Of a stretch of 33,443 nt of DNA, positions 15,546 through 24,247 are shown piece by piece. The position numbers and the translations under genes were made by a program. The notes beneath the pieces were generated by a model. The model had not been told where the DNA came from. It saw nothing but the letters and a program-made list of their open reading frames with translations, and made no database searches. Numbering within the stretch: the first letter of the stretch is position 1; the number at the start of each line of letters is the position of its first letter. The DNA is from Deltaproteobacteria bacterium (lineage in GTDB: Bacteria > Desulfobacterota > Binatia > UTPRO1), in the NCBI GenBank assembly GCA_020848745.1, contig JADLHM010000133.1, positions 1 to 33,443 on the forward strand, given 5' to 3'.

Positions 15546-16505
15546 ATGATCGACCTCGGACAGATCACCCTCACCCAGATGCGGTACGCCGTCGCGGTCG
15601 AGACGACCCGGAATTTCCGGGAAGCCGCGGCGCGCTGCCACGTGTCCCAGTCCGGCCTCAGCATGCAGCTCCGCAAGCTCGAGGAGCTGCTCGGCATCGT
15701 GCTGTTCGACCGCGCCAAGAAGCCGCTGCTCGTGACCACCGACGGGGCCGCGGCGCTCGCCCAGATGCGGGCGGTCCTACGCGAAACCGAGCGGCTCGGC
15801 CAGGTCGTAGCCGAGGGCGAGGAGCCCGCGGGGCCCTTCCGCCTGGGCGTCATCCCGACGCTCTCGCCGACGGTCCTCCCGTTGTTTCTCGGCCGCTTCG
15901 CCGCCGCGCACCCTCGCGTCGAGCTCGTCGTCGAGGAGCTCAAGACCGAGGAGATCATCGCGCGCCTGCGCGCCGACACCCTCGACGCCGGCCTGGTGGC
16001 GACGCCGCTCCGGGTCGCGGGGCTCCGTGAGGAAGCCCTCGGCCACGAGCGCATGCTCGCCTATCTGCCGCCGGGCGACCCGCTGCTCCGCAAGACGGCG
16101 GTCACCCAGGCGGCGCTCAGCGAGCGCGAGCTCTGGATCATGCCGGAAGGCCACTGCTTCCGGAGCCAGGTGCTGTCCTACTGCGGCACCGAGCCGCGCC
16201 CCCGCCCCTCGCGCATCCAGTTCGAGAGCGGCAGCTTCCAGACGCTGGTGCGGCTCGTCGACGAGGGGCTCGGCGCCACGGTGCTGCCGGAGCTGGTCGT
16301 CGACGGGCTCCCGGCCGCACGCCGCCGCCGGCAGGTGCGCGCGCTGGTCGCCCCGACGCCGGTCCGGGAGATCGGGCTCGTCACCGCACGGAGCCACCTG
16401 CGCCGGCGCGTCACCGACGCGCTCGTGGCGGCGATCCGCCGCGGGCTCGAGCAAGCGCTCCCGCCGGCGGCGCGGAGCGCGGTCGTGCTGGATCCGCTGG
16501 AGTGA
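15546..16505 (+). CDS. oxyR: Hydrogen-peroxide sensor OxyR (LysR family)
   Basis: A 319-aa LysR-type regulator. The winged helix-turn-helix is at about residues 8-65 (MRYAVAVETTRNFREAAARCHVSQSGLSMQLRKLEELLG). The regulatory domain follows, beginning FRLGVIPTLSPTVLP. The diagnostic feature is EGHCFRSQVLSYC: C204 and C213, nine residues apart, equivalent to the redox pair C199/C208 of E. coli OxyR. It therefore should form an intramolecular disulfide on H2O2 exposure and activate ahpCF, from which it is divergently transcribed. The C-terminal LPELVVDGLP and QTLVRLVDEGLGATVLP are normal. ATG 15546 fits the family start (MIDLGQITLTQMRY). Confidence 0.93.
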   Translation: MIDLGQITLTQMRYAVAVETTRNFREAAARCHVSQSGLSMQLRKLEELLGIVLFDRAKKPLLVTTDGAAALAQMRAVLRETERLGQVVAEGEEPAGPFRLGVIPTLSPTVLPLFLGRFAAAHPRVELVVEELKTEEIIARLRADTLDAGLVATPLRVAGLREEALGHERMLAYLPPGDPLLRKTAVTQAALSERELWIMPEGHCFRSQVLSYCGTEPRPRPSRIQFESGSFQTLVRLVDEGLGATVLPELVVDGLPAARRRRQVRALVAPTPVREIGLVTARSHLRRRVTDALVAAIRRGLEQALPPAARSAVVLDPLE

Positions 16506-16518
16506 CGCGCGCCCAGGA

Positions 16519-17688
16519 TCACGCGCGCGGCCGGAGGGGGCGGGCGAAGAAGCGCTCGATCTTCGCCCGGTCGGCGTGCACGTCGCTCCGCCCGAGCTCG
16601 ATCAACCGGTCGCAGAACGTGGTGTCGAAGAGGAGGTAGCTCGCGAGGTTTCGCGTCGCCTCGTCGCTCCCGAGACCGCGCAACAGGTAGCGCACGACGG
16701 CCGGAATGCGATCGGCGAGCTCGCCCGCGATCGCCCCGATGGACTCCGACGGCTTGATCGACAGCACCTCGATCTCGCGAAAGTCCCCGGGGGCGGCCTG
16801 CTCACCGCCTCGGCGGATGATGCTCGAGTTCACACGCTCGCTGTGCTCGATGTCCGAATCGATGGCGTCGAGGAGAACCGCGTCGAGGAGGACGCCCGCG
16901 ATCTGCGCGATCGTCGGCGGCGGACGCCGCTGCCCGTCGTCGACGGACGGCACGGACCCGCCGCGGACGCCGATCGCGACGATGCGGTCGGCACCGAGCT
17001 GGATCGCGGGCGCGAGCGGGGCGATGTTGCGGATGCAGCCGTCGGCGAAATGGCGGCTGCCGAGCTCGACGGAGGGAAAGAAGACCGGAATCGCGCTCGA
17101 CGCCATGAAGTGGTCGACGCCGAGCACGGCGCGCTCGATGCTCCAGTGCGTGCGGGTCCAGAGCTTGAGGTCCGGCGCGCCCTCGAGGAAGAGCACGCCG
17201 CTCCCGCTGTAGAGGTCCGTCGCCGCAATGGCCACGCCGCGGAGCGTGCCGTCCGCGACGTTCTCCGCGATGCGACCGCCCTGGAATTCGCGGCCGATCA
17301 GCTGCCGGAGCGGCGCCGTGTCGAGGAGCGCCTTGCCGGTCACGTGGCCGACCATGCCGCCGAACGTGAGGTCGCGCACCCAGCGCAGACCGATCGAGCC
17401 GAGCGACACCACGTCCGTGCGGAACACATGGTCGGCGCTGAGCCCGCGCCACACCGAGACCAAACGCTCGACGCCCGCGGCGCAGCGGTCCGCGGTGGCG
17501 GCGAGGAGCCCGGCGTTGATCGCCCCCGCGCTCGAACCGACGAGGAGGCCGATGTTCGAGCGCTCGGGCGCGAGGCATCCGATCTCGAGCAGCCCGAGTA
17601 GCGCGCCCGCCTGATATGCCCCGCGGGCGCCGCCGCCCGAGAGCACGAGCGCCGTCCGGGCGGCGGTGTCGGCGTCCGTGTCCAGCAT
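16519..17688 (-). CDS. Patatin-like phospholipase/acyl hydrolase
   Basis: A 389-aa cytoplasmic or membrane-associated serine lipid hydrolase of the patatin family. The oxyanion hole is LSGGGARGAYQAG (residues 16-28). The nucleophile elbow is GSSAG with S53. The catalytic Asp sits in HFADGCIRN at about residue 220 (DGC instead of the usual DGG/DGA). These Ser and Asp residues form the catalytic dyad that cleaves acyl ester bonds in phospholipids. The C-terminal ~150 residues (IEVLSIKPSESIGAIAGEL, ATRNLASYLLFD) match a group of patatins with an extra helical region that includes RssA-like and larger relatives. The start at 17688 gives the short N-terminus normal for the family. It converges with oxyR (13-bp gap) and is divergent from pgl. 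Confidence 0.9.
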   Translation of the reverse strand: MLDTDADTAARTALVLSGGGARGAYQAGALLGLLEIGCLAPERSNIGLLVGSSAGAINAGLLAATADRCAAGVERLVSVWRGLSADHVFRTDVVSLGSIGLRWVRDLTFGGMVGHVTGKALLDTAPLRQLIGREFQGGRIAENVADGTLRGVAIAATDLYSGSGVLFLEGAPDLKLWTRTHWSIERAVLGVDHFMASSAIPVFFPSVELGSRHFADGCIRNIAPLAPAIQLGADRIVAIGVRGGSVPSVDDGQRRPPPTIAQIAGVLLDAVLLDAIDSDIEHSERVNSSIIRRGGEQAAPGDFREIEVLSIKPSESIGAIAGELADRIPAVVRYLLRGLGSDEATRNLASYLLFDTTFCDRLIELGRSDVHADRAKIERFFARPLRPRA

Positions 17689-17808
17689 GCCCGGTCATCG
17701 ACCACGGAGCGACGGCGATGGTCAAGCCCGCTTCGCCTCTCGTTCCGGTGTCCGCTGTCGCCGCATCCTTGAGGCGGGCGGTGAAAGTCGGCATAGCAGC
17801 TCTCGGCG

Positions 17809-18537
17809 ATGGGCGCGGGGATCCAGACGAAGATCTTCGAGGACGGAGACGCGCTGGCGCGCGCGGTCGCACGGGACCTGAGCACGCTCGCCGCGGCGGC
17901 GGCCTCCGCGCCGTTCACGATCGCCCTCTCGGGCGGCTCGACGCCGAAGCGGCTCTACGAGCTCCTCGCGGCGCCGCCTTGCCGCGAGCGCGTGCCGTGG
18001 ACGAAGGTCGAGCTCTTCTTCGGCGACGAGCGCAGCGTGCCGCCCGAGCATCCGGACTCGAACTACGGCATGGCGAAGCGCGCGCTCCTCGACCACGTAC
18101 CGGTGACGGCGCACCGCATGCGCGCCGAGCACGGCGACGCCGAGGGCTACGCGCGCCTCCTCGGCGAGCGCATCGCGCGGCGCCGAAACGGCGTGCCGGT
18201 CCTCGACGTCGTGCTGCTCGGCATGGGCGAGGACGGCCACACCGCGTCGCTCTTCCCCGGTACCGCGGCCCTCGGCGAGCGCGCGCGCTGGGTCGTCATG
18301 AACGACGTCCCGCAGCTCCACACGCGCCGCATGACGCTCACCTATCCCGTGCTGAACGCGGCCGAGCGCGTCTGGGTGCTCTCGGCCGGCGCCGGCAAGC
18401 GCACCATGGTCGCCGAGTGCCTCGCGGCGGCGGCGCGCGGCGACGATCCGCCGCCGCGGCCGATCGTCGGGATCCGGCCGACCGACGGCGAGCTCATCTG
18501 GTTCCTCGACAAGGCGGCCGCAGGGCCGACGGCCTGA
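17809..18537 (+). CDS. pgl: 6-phosphogluconolactonase
   Basis: A 242-aa DevB/SOL-type 6-phosphogluconolactonase, which hydrolyses 6-phosphoglucono-1,5-lactone to 6-phosphogluconate in the oxidative pentose phosphate pathway. Signatures are FTIALSGGSTPKRLYELLA (substrate phosphate loop), ELFFGDERSVPPEHPDSNYGM, LDVVLLGMGEDGHTASLFPG (with the catalytic His in EDGHTAS) and a late WVLSAGAGKR. Length is normal. It is the first gene of pgl-gnd-glk, 22 bp before gnd. zwf (glucose-6-phosphate dehydrogenase), often in the same cluster, is absent here. Confidence 0.95.
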   Translation: MGAGIQTKIFEDGDALARAVARDLSTLAAAAASAPFTIALSGGSTPKRLYELLAAPPCRERVPWTKVELFFGDERSVPPEHPDSNYGMAKRALLDHVPVTAHRMRAEHGDAEGYARLLGERIARRRNGVPVLDVVLLGMGEDGHTASLFPGTAALGERARWVVMNDVPQLHTRRMTLTYPVLNAAERVWVLSAGAGKRTMVAECLAAAARGDDPPPRPIVGIRPTDGELIWFLDKAAAGPTA

Positions 18538-18559
18538 CGGCCGAGAGAGGCAGTCGCAC

Positions 18560-19993
18560 ATGCAGCAGATCGGACTCATCGGGCTCGCGGTCATGGGCGA
18601 GAACTTGGCCCTCAACATCGAGCGCAACGGCTTCCCCATCGCGGTCTACAACCGGAGCTTCGAGAAGACCGACGCCCTCCTGAAGGGCCGCGCCCAGGGC
18701 CGGAACTTCGTCGGCGCGAAGACGCCGGCGGAGCTCGTCGCCGCGCTCGCGCGGCCGCGCCGCATCATCACGATGGTGAAGGCCGGCGGCCCGGTCGACG
18801 CGGTGCTCGACGAGCTCCGGCCGCTCCTCGAGCCCGGTGACATCCTCGTCGACGGCGGCAACTCGCACTTCACCGACACCGATCGCCGCGTCGCCGCTCT
18901 CGAGCCGACCGGCATCAAGTTCTTCGGCATGGGGGTGAGCGGCGGCGAGGAAGGCGCCCTCTGGGGTCCGAGCATCATGCCGGGCGGCGACGAGGCGACC
19001 TATCGCCACCTCGAGCCGATCCTCACGAGGATCGCCGCCAAGGCGGACTCCGGACCGTGCGTCACGTACGTCGGCCGCAAGAGCGCCGGCCACTTCGTGA
19101 AGATGGTGCACAACGGCATCGAGTACGGCGACATGCAGCTGATCGCCGAGTCGTACGACCTGCTGCGCTACGGCCTCGGGCTCGGCTCGGCGGACATCGC
19201 CGACGTCTTCGCCGAATGGAACGCGGGCGACCTGCAGTCGTTCCTGATCGAGATCACGGCGAAGATCGTGAACTTCAAGGACGACCGGGGCGGCCGGAAG
19301 CCCTTGATCGACGCGATCGTCGATACCGCCGGCCAGAAGGGCACCGGCAAGTGGACGACCCAGGCCGCGCTCGACCTCGGCGTCGCGATCCCGACCATCA
19401 CCGCCGCCGTCGACGCGCGCATCATGTCGTCGCAGCGCGCGACGCGGCTCCTCGCGGCGAAGGTCTACCCGCCGGCGCCGAAGCCCCTCAAGACCGGCAA
19501 GAAGGCCGCGGTCGCCGACATCCGGGCGGCGCTCTACGCGTCGAAGATCTGCTCGTACGCGCAGGGCTTCGCGCTGCTCGCCGAGGCGTCGAGGTCGTTC
19601 GACTACGGCGTGAAGCTCGGCGAGATGGCGCGCATCTGGAAGGGCGGCTGCATCATCCGCGCCGTCTTCCTCGACCGCATCCGCCAGGCATTCGAGCGTG
19701 ACCCGCGCCTCGCGAACCTGCTCCTCGACAAGGACTTCGCGAAGGCCGTGAAATCGCGCGTCGGGGCGTGGCGGAGCACCGTCCGACTCGGCGTGAAGCT
19801 CGGCATCGCGCTCCCCGCCATGTCGGCGTCGCTCGCCTACTTCGACGGCTTCCGGCGCGCGCGCACGCCCGCGAACGTGATCCAGGGTCAGCGCGACTTC
19901 TTCGGCGCCCACACCTACGAGCGCCTCGATCGCGAGGGCATCTTCCACACGGAATGGTCGGGCGGCCATGGCGGCGCACGTTCTCGCGGGTGA
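18560..19993 (+). CDS. gnd: 6-phosphogluconate dehydrogenase, decarboxylating
   Basis: A 477-aa enzyme of the long, dimeric NADP-type class. It oxidises and decarboxylates 6-phosphogluconate to ribulose 5-phosphate. The Rossmann start is IGLIGLAVMGENLALNIE. The active site shows MGVSGGEEGALWGPSIMPGG, then KSAGHFVKMVHNGIEYGDMQ (Lys and His-Asn of the catalytic centre) and KGTGKWTTQAALDLGV. The C-terminal tail that reaches into the partner's active site is present (DFFGAHTYERLDREG and FHTEW). The normal length of about 470 residues separates it from the short YqeC-type enzymes. Its last 26 bases overlap glk, implying coupled translation. AGAGGC about ten bases before ATG 18560 is a weak ribosome-binding site. 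Confidence 0.96.
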   Translation: MQQIGLIGLAVMGENLALNIERNGFPIAVYNRSFEKTDALLKGRAQGRNFVGAKTPAELVAALARPRRIITMVKAGGPVDAVLDELRPLLEPGDILVDGGNSHFTDTDRRVAALEPTGIKFFGMGVSGGEEGALWGPSIMPGGDEATYRHLEPILTRIAAKADSGPCVTYVGRKSAGHFVKMVHNGIEYGDMQLIAESYDLLRYGLGLGSADIADVFAEWNAGDLQSFLIEITAKIVNFKDDRGGRKPLIDAIVDTAGQKGTGKWTTQAALDLGVAIPTITAAVDARIMSSQRATRLLAAKVYPPAPKPLKTGKKAAVADIRAALYASKICSYAQGFALLAEASRSFDYGVKLGEMARIWKGGCIIRAVFLDRIRQAFERDPRLANLLLDKDFAKAVKSRVGAWRSTVRLGVKLGIALPAMSASLAYFDGFRRARTPANVIQGQRDFFGAHTYERLDREGIFHTEWSGGHGGARSRG

Positions 19994-20966
19994 CATCGGC
20001 GGCACGAACTCGCGCCTCGCGCTCTACGAGACCGGCGCGGGCGGGCCGACGCTCGTCCGCGGCGCCACGTTCCCGAGCCGCGAGCATGCCGGTCTCGAGG
20101 ACGTCATCGCCCGTTTCCTCGACGACGGCGCGGCGGCGGTGCCGATCACGGCGGCCGCCTTCGGCATCGCGGGACCGGTGGTCGACGACGCCGTCGCCGC
20201 CACCAACCTCCCCTGGCACATCCGGGGCACGTCGCTCCGGACCCGTCTCGGCACGCCGCACGTCCGGCTCTTGAACGATCTCGAAGCGACGGCCCACGGC
20301 GCGCTCGCGCTGCCGCCGGAGAAGCTCCTCGCGCTGAACGCCGGGGTCATGCGCCCGGGCAACCGGGCCGTGATCGCCGCCGGCACCGGGCTCGGCCAGG
20401 CCCTCCTCTTCTGGGACGGCGCGCGTCACGTGCCCGTCGCGACCGAAGGCGGACACGCCGACTTCGCGCCCCGCGACGAGGTGGAGCACGACCTGTTACG
20501 GTGGCTCGAGCGCAAGTACGACGGTCACGTCTCCTACGAACGCGCCGTCTCGGGCCACGGGCTCGTCAACATCTTCGGCTTCCTCGACGAGCACTGCCGC
20601 ATGCCGGTCGCCCCCGAGACGCGACGCCGCCTCGAGCGCGAGGACCCGGCGGCGGTGATCGGCGAGCTCGGTGTCGCGGGCACGTGCGGCACGGCGGTCA
20701 CGGCGGTCGAACGCTTCGTCTCGATCTACGGCGCGCAGGCCGGGAACCTGGCGCTCACCGTCATGGCGACGAGCGGCGTCTACGTCGGCGGCGGCATCGT
20801 CAACAAGCTGCTCGCGGCGATGACGGGCGGCTCCTTCGTGCGCGCGTTCGTCGCCAAGGGCCGGTACGAGCGGCTCATGCGCGAGATCCCGGTGTGGATC
20901 ATCCGCGACCCGGACGCGGGGCTGTACGGCGCGGCGCACGTCGCGGCCGCGCTGGCGGCGGGCTGA
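19968..20966 (+). CDS. glk: Glucokinase (bacterial Glk family)
   Basis: A 332-aa ATP-dependent glucokinase of the E. coli Glk type, which makes glucose 6-phosphate. The ATP phosphate-1 loop is LAGDIGGTNSRLALYE at the N-terminus. FGIAGPVVDD, LLNDLEATAHGALAL (with the catalytic Asp in NDLEA), AAGTGLGQALLFWDG and EGGHADFAPRD form the glucose site. GVYVGGGIVNKLLAAM is the adenosine-side motif. The start lies inside the end of gnd (26-bp overlap). This places sugar entry (glk) and the late oxidative pentose phosphate steps (pgl, gnd) in one operon. Confidence 0.95.
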   Translation: MAAHVLAGDIGGTNSRLALYETGAGGPTLVRGATFPSREHAGLEDVIARFLDDGAAAVPITAAAFGIAGPVVDDAVAATNLPWHIRGTSLRTRLGTPHVRLLNDLEATAHGALALPPEKLLALNAGVMRPGNRAVIAAGTGLGQALLFWDGARHVPVATEGGHADFAPRDEVEHDLLRWLERKYDGHVSYERAVSGHGLVNIFGFLDEHCRMPVAPETRRRLEREDPAAVIGELGVAGTCGTAVTAVERFVSIYGAQAGNLALTVMATSGVYVGGGIVNKLLAAMTGGSFVRAFVAKGRYERLMREIPVWIIRDPDAGLYGAAHVAAALAAG

Positions 20967-20971
20967 CCCGG

Positions 20972-21002
20972 GCCGCGCGGGCGGACGGCGGTCCGGCGCG
21001 GC
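20972..21002. terminator. Strong bidirectional hairpin between glk and the MscS gene
   Basis: GCCGCGC (20972-20978) pairs with GCGCGGC (20996-21002), and CGGAC (20982-20986) with GTCCG (20991-20995), around a GGCG loop. That makes twelve base pairs interrupted only by a three-base GGG bulge on one side. It fills the gap between two convergent stop codons (20966 and 21008). There is no T-tract, as is common at GC-rich terminators. Confidence 0.5.
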
Positions 21003-21007
21003 GGCCG

Positions 21008-22480
21008 TCAGAAGCGGAAGATCGCCTGCATCTTGAGGAGCAGACGGCGCGCCCGGCTCTCGCTGCTCTCGGTGGCGACGCTCTGCCCGCGCCGCTCGCG
21101 CAGCTCGCTCTGCCGGGTGGCCAGGACCCGGCTCACCGCGGCCGCCACGCTCGGCCGGGTCTTGAAGAGGGCCTCGAACCCCGCGCGCTCGACGATCAGG
21201 AGGACGGCGTCGCGCTTGGCGCGGACCGTCGCCGCCCGCGCCTCCCCCGTGAGGAGCGCCATCTCGCCGAAGAACGCCGGCGCCCGGAGCTCGGCGACGT
21301 GGGTCTCCCGGCCGCTGGCGCCCTGCACCACGACCTCCACCACGCCCCGCTGCAGTACGAAAAAGGCGTCGCCGGGGTCGCCCTCGCGACAGATGATCTC
21401 GTCCCGTCCGAACACGGCCTCCCGGACGTCCGGACGCAGCATCCCGAGCTCCGCGTCGTCGAGCTCGGCCAGGAAGTCGACTTGCCGGAGGGCGGCGAGG
21501 CCCTGCGCCTGGACGCGCTCGTCCTGGCTCCGCCGCGCCGGCGCCTCACGCAGGTAGACGTTCCCGGTCGGGAACGGGATCTCCATGTCGTGGCGTTGAA
21601 ACGCGTACCAGAGCTTGCTCATGATGGCGTCGCGGACCACGGGCAGACGCGCGTAATCGCGCATCCAGAACCGGATGCGGTACTTGATCGCGAAGTCGCC
21701 GTAGTCGACGACCTCCGCCGTCGGCGGCGGCGTCGCGACGACGTCGGGCACCTCGCGGAGCACCTCGACGATGACGTCCTTCACGTCGCTCGGCGGGCTC
21801 GCATACGAGACGCCGACGAAAAGCTCGTCGCCGATCGCCTCACCCCGGAAGGTGCGCACGACTGCGCGCGCGAGGAACGCGTTCGGCACGTCCAGGACCT
21901 CGAGGTTGCGGGTGACGATCGACGTCGAGCGCCATCCGATGCCCTGCACCCGCCCGACGTTGCCGTCGAAGCCGATCCACTCGCCCAGGTCGAAAGGCTT
22001 CTGCATCTGCAGCGACAGGCCGCTGAAGACGTTGCCGAGGGTCTCCTGGAGCGCGAGGCCGATCACCGCCGTCACGATCGCGGACGTCGTGAGGAGGCCG
22101 GAGACGTCGACGTCGACCGAGTGCAGCACGGCGAGAACGACGACGGTGTAGACCAGGAGCGTCGCGAGGTCGCGAAAGATCGTCGAGAAGTGCGCCTGGC
22201 GGCGGCGCACGACGAGGTCGGCAGTGACGGCGAGGCCACGCACGATCGCGAACGACACCGCGGCGACCGCCACCACGAACGCGAAGTTGGCCGGCCGGGG
22301 CGTCAGCCACGGCATGACGGCCTCGACGACCGTCGCGACGACCAGGCACCAGAGCGCGCCCCCGTAACGCCGGAAGACGCGCTGATCGCGGCCGAGCCAC
22401 CATCCCCCGACGAGGACCAGAGCTCCCGCGAGCCACAGGGCGGATGTCACGGGTGGTGCGCTGAGCGTCGCAACGTCCAT
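21008..22480 (-). CDS. MscS-type channel with C-terminal cyclic-nucleotide-binding domain
   Basis: A 490-aa inner-membrane protein. The N-terminal third has about four hydrophobic segments (for example LWLAGALVLVGGWWLG, FAFVVAVAAVSFAIVRG, TLLVYTVVVLAVLHS). The pore helix and MscS beta domain follow: TTSAIVTAVIGLALQETLGNV, FDLGEWIGFDG, GRVQGIGWRSTSIVTRN and LDVPNAFLA, a clear MscS signature. Residues ~345-455 are a cNMP-binding (CAP-like) domain with REGDPGDAFFVLQRGVVEVV and the phosphate-binding cassette FGEMALLTGEARAATVRA, including the Arg that contacts the cyclic phosphate. Ligand-modulated MscS relatives (bCNG-type) are known. ATG 22480 is preferred; a GTG at 22483 is directly adjacent. 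It is divergent from a nucleotide cyclase, which suggests its ligand is made next door. Confidence 0.9.
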   Translation of the reverse strand: MDVATLSAPPVTSALWLAGALVLVGGWWLGRDQRVFRRYGGALWCLVVATVVEAVMPWLTPRPANFAFVVAVAAVSFAIVRGLAVTADLVVRRRQAHFSTIFRDLATLLVYTVVVLAVLHSVDVDVSGLLTTSAIVTAVIGLALQETLGNVFSGLSLQMQKPFDLGEWIGFDGNVGRVQGIGWRSTSIVTRNLEVLDVPNAFLARAVVRTFRGEAIGDELFVGVSYASPPSDVKDVIVEVLREVPDVVATPPPTAEVVDYGDFAIKYRIRFWMRDYARLPVVRDAIMSKLWYAFQRHDMEIPFPTGNVYLREAPARRSQDERVQAQGLAALRQVDFLAELDDAELGMLRPDVREAVFGRDEIICREGDPGDAFFVLQRGVVEVVVQGASGRETHVAELRAPAFFGEMALLTGEARAATVRAKRDAVLLIVERAGFEALFKTRPSVAAAVSRVLATRQSELRERRGQSVATESSESRARRLLLKMQAIFRF

Positions 22481-22568
22481 CACGCCGGTCGGGTCGACGG
22501 CGCGGCACTATGCAGAAGCCGCGGCGCGCCTGTCAAATCATCCGACCGCGTGCTAGGCACCGTGGGCA

Positions 22569-23450
22569 ATGGCGGACGCTCCGATCACCGTCATCTTCGC
22601 CGACATCAGCGGCAGCACCATGCTCTGCGCGGTCCGCGGCGACGAGACGGCCTACAAACTCGTCTCCGCCTGCCTGAGCACGCTCGAAGCCGAGGTCCAC
22701 CGCTTCAACGGGCGCGTGATCAAGCGGGTCGGCGACGCCATCCTCGCCGTCTTCGACGCTGCCGAGCCCGCGGTCCACGCGGCGCACGCCATGCAGATCG
22801 CGCTCGAGGCCCCCGGCAGCGAGGTTCATGCGGAGGGCGTCCGTGTCCGGGTCGGCATCGCGACCGGCACGGCCGTGCTCGACGCGGGCGACATCTACGG
22901 CGATGTCGTCAACGTCGCCGCCCGCCTCACCTCGCTCGCCGGCGCGAACGAGGTCTTCATGGCCGGCGAGACCTACGAGGGAATCCCGCCGTCGATGAAG
23001 GACAACATCCGCGTCATCGACCAGCTCGCGCTTCGCGGCCGCCCCGATTGGGTGCTCGTCTATCAGTACCTCTGGAAGCAAGAGGGCGCGACCGTCAGCA
23101 CGACCGTCCGGCCGCGCGGCTACACCGCGGCGCTCGAGGTCACCTACCGCGGCGAGAAGTACGCGCTCGGCCCGTCGCGTCCGAAGCTCACGGTCGGCCG
23201 CGATCCCGACAACGACATCAGCATCGACGAGACGGTCGTGTCGCGTCACCACTGCGACGTCGTGCTGCGCGGCGACAAGTTCCTGCTCGTCGATCGCAGC
23301 ACCAACGGCACCTGGGTGCTGACCGACGGCGGCGACACCTTCCGCGTGACCCGCGAGGAGATCACCCTCGCGGGCAGCGGCCGGATCTTGCCGGGACGCC
23401 AGAATCTGGAGCCCCTGCGCTATAGGGTGGGGCCGCAAACCCCTGCGTGA
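22569..23450 (+). CDS. Class III nucleotide cyclase fused to an FHA domain
   Basis: A 293-aa cytoplasmic protein. Residues 5-170 are a class III adenylate/guanylate cyclase domain with all key residues visible. The metal Asp residues are D12 (FADISGST) and D56 (KRVGDAI). The base-selecting pair is K52 and D108 (GDIYGD), and the transition-state pair is N115 and R119 (VVNVAARL). Lys plus Asp is the adenylate-cyclase combination, so cAMP is the likely product. Residues ~195-280 form a forkhead-associated domain (LTVGRDPDNDISID, VSRHHCDVVL, LLVDRSTNGTWV), which binds phosphothreonine. Cyclase activity may therefore respond to protein phosphorylation. The channel across the 88-bp divergent gap has a cyclic-nucleotide domain, and a PP2C phosphatase gene follows on the same strand. 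Confidence 0.93.
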   Translation: MADAPITVIFADISGSTMLCAVRGDETAYKLVSACLSTLEAEVHRFNGRVIKRVGDAILAVFDAAEPAVHAAHAMQIALEAPGSEVHAEGVRVRVGIATGTAVLDAGDIYGDVVNVAARLTSLAGANEVFMAGETYEGIPPSMKDNIRVIDQLALRGRPDWVLVYQYLWKQEGATVSTTVRPRGYTAALEVTYRGEKYALGPSRPKLTVGRDPDNDISIDETVVSRHHCDVVLRGDKFLLVDRSTNGTWVLTDGGDTFRVTREEITLAGSGRILPGRQNLEPLRYRVGPQTPA

Positions 23451-23524
23451 TCGCGGCCGCGCGGCGCCCCCCCGGGAAGCCGCGTTGCGCGAACGTGGGT
23501 CGATATGGGACAACGGTGGGGCTC

Positions 23525-24229
23525 ATGGTGGTCGTGGGTGACGTGCTGTCCGATCGCGGGCTCCGCCGCGAGCTGAACGAGGACGCCTATGCGTACGAGC
23601 CCGAGCTCGACCTCTTCCTGGTCGCCGACGGCATGGGCGGTCACGCCGCGGGCGAGGTCGCGAGTCGTACCGCTGCCGAGACGATCACGACCAAGCTCCA
23701 GGAGCTCCTGGCCGACGACGATCTGACCCCGTTTCGCGACGCCGACGGCAAGCCCTGCGTCGGCGCCCGCCGGCTGGTGATCGCGGTCGAGTGCGCCAAC
23801 GACGCCATCTTCCGGACGGCCGCCAGCAACCCGAGCCAGCGCGGCATGGGGACCACGGTCGCCGCCCTGCACTTCGCCGACGGGTTCGCGAACCTCTGCC
23901 ACGTCGGCGACAGCCGCATCTACCGCATCCGGAACGGCGGCATCGAGCGTCTCACCGAGGACCACGCGATCGCGGCGAACGTCCTCTCCCGCGCCCTCGG
24001 CGCCCAGCCGATGGTCGAGGCGAGCTGGCGGGTCGAGCCGGTCCGCCCCGGCGAATGCTTCGTCCTCTGCACCGACGGCGTCCACGGCCAGGTGAAGGAC
24101 GAGGAGATGCTCGAGATCGTCGAGCGCAACGGCGACGATTTCGCCGCCGCCTGCCGCGAGCTGATCGCCCTCGCCAACGACCGCGGCGGCCGCGACAACT
24201 CGACCGCCCTCGTCGTCGGCGTCCGCTGA
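23525..24229 (+). CDS. PP2C-type Ser/Thr protein phosphatase
   Basis: A 234-aa metal-dependent phosphatase of the PPM/PP2C (Stp1/PstP-like) family. The motifs in order are SDRGLRRELNEDAYAYEPE, LVADGMGGHAAGEVAS, GMGTTVAALHF, CHVGDSRIYRIRNGGIERLTEDH, FVLCTDGVHG and GGRDNSTALVVG. These supply the Asp residues for the two-metal centre. It should remove phosphate from Thr/Ser residues in the cytoplasm and so oppose a kinase not present in this window. The frame is open back to a GTG at 23447 that overlaps the cyclase stop (GTGA), but the 26 residues it would add are unlike any PP2C start, so ATG 23525 is preferred. It is probably co-transcribed with the cyclase-FHA gene. Confidence 0.9.
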   Translation: MVVVGDVLSDRGLRRELNEDAYAYEPELDLFLVADGMGGHAAGEVASRTAAETITTKLQELLADDDLTPFRDADGKPCVGARRLVIAVECANDAIFRTAASNPSQRGMGTTVAALHFADGFANLCHVGDSRIYRIRNGGIERLTEDHAIAANVLSRALGAQPMVEASWRVEPVRPGECFVLCTDGVHGQVKDEEMLEIVERNGDDFAAACRELIALANDRGGRDNSTALVVGVR

Positions 24230-24247
24230 CCCGGCGCCGTCGTTGGG

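Noticed and set aside
23447-23524. GTG start that would couple PP2C to the cyclase (GTGA overlap)
   Set aside because: The added 26 residues (AAARRPPGKPRCANVGRYG) are unlike PP2C N-termini; still possible, so noted in the gene entry.
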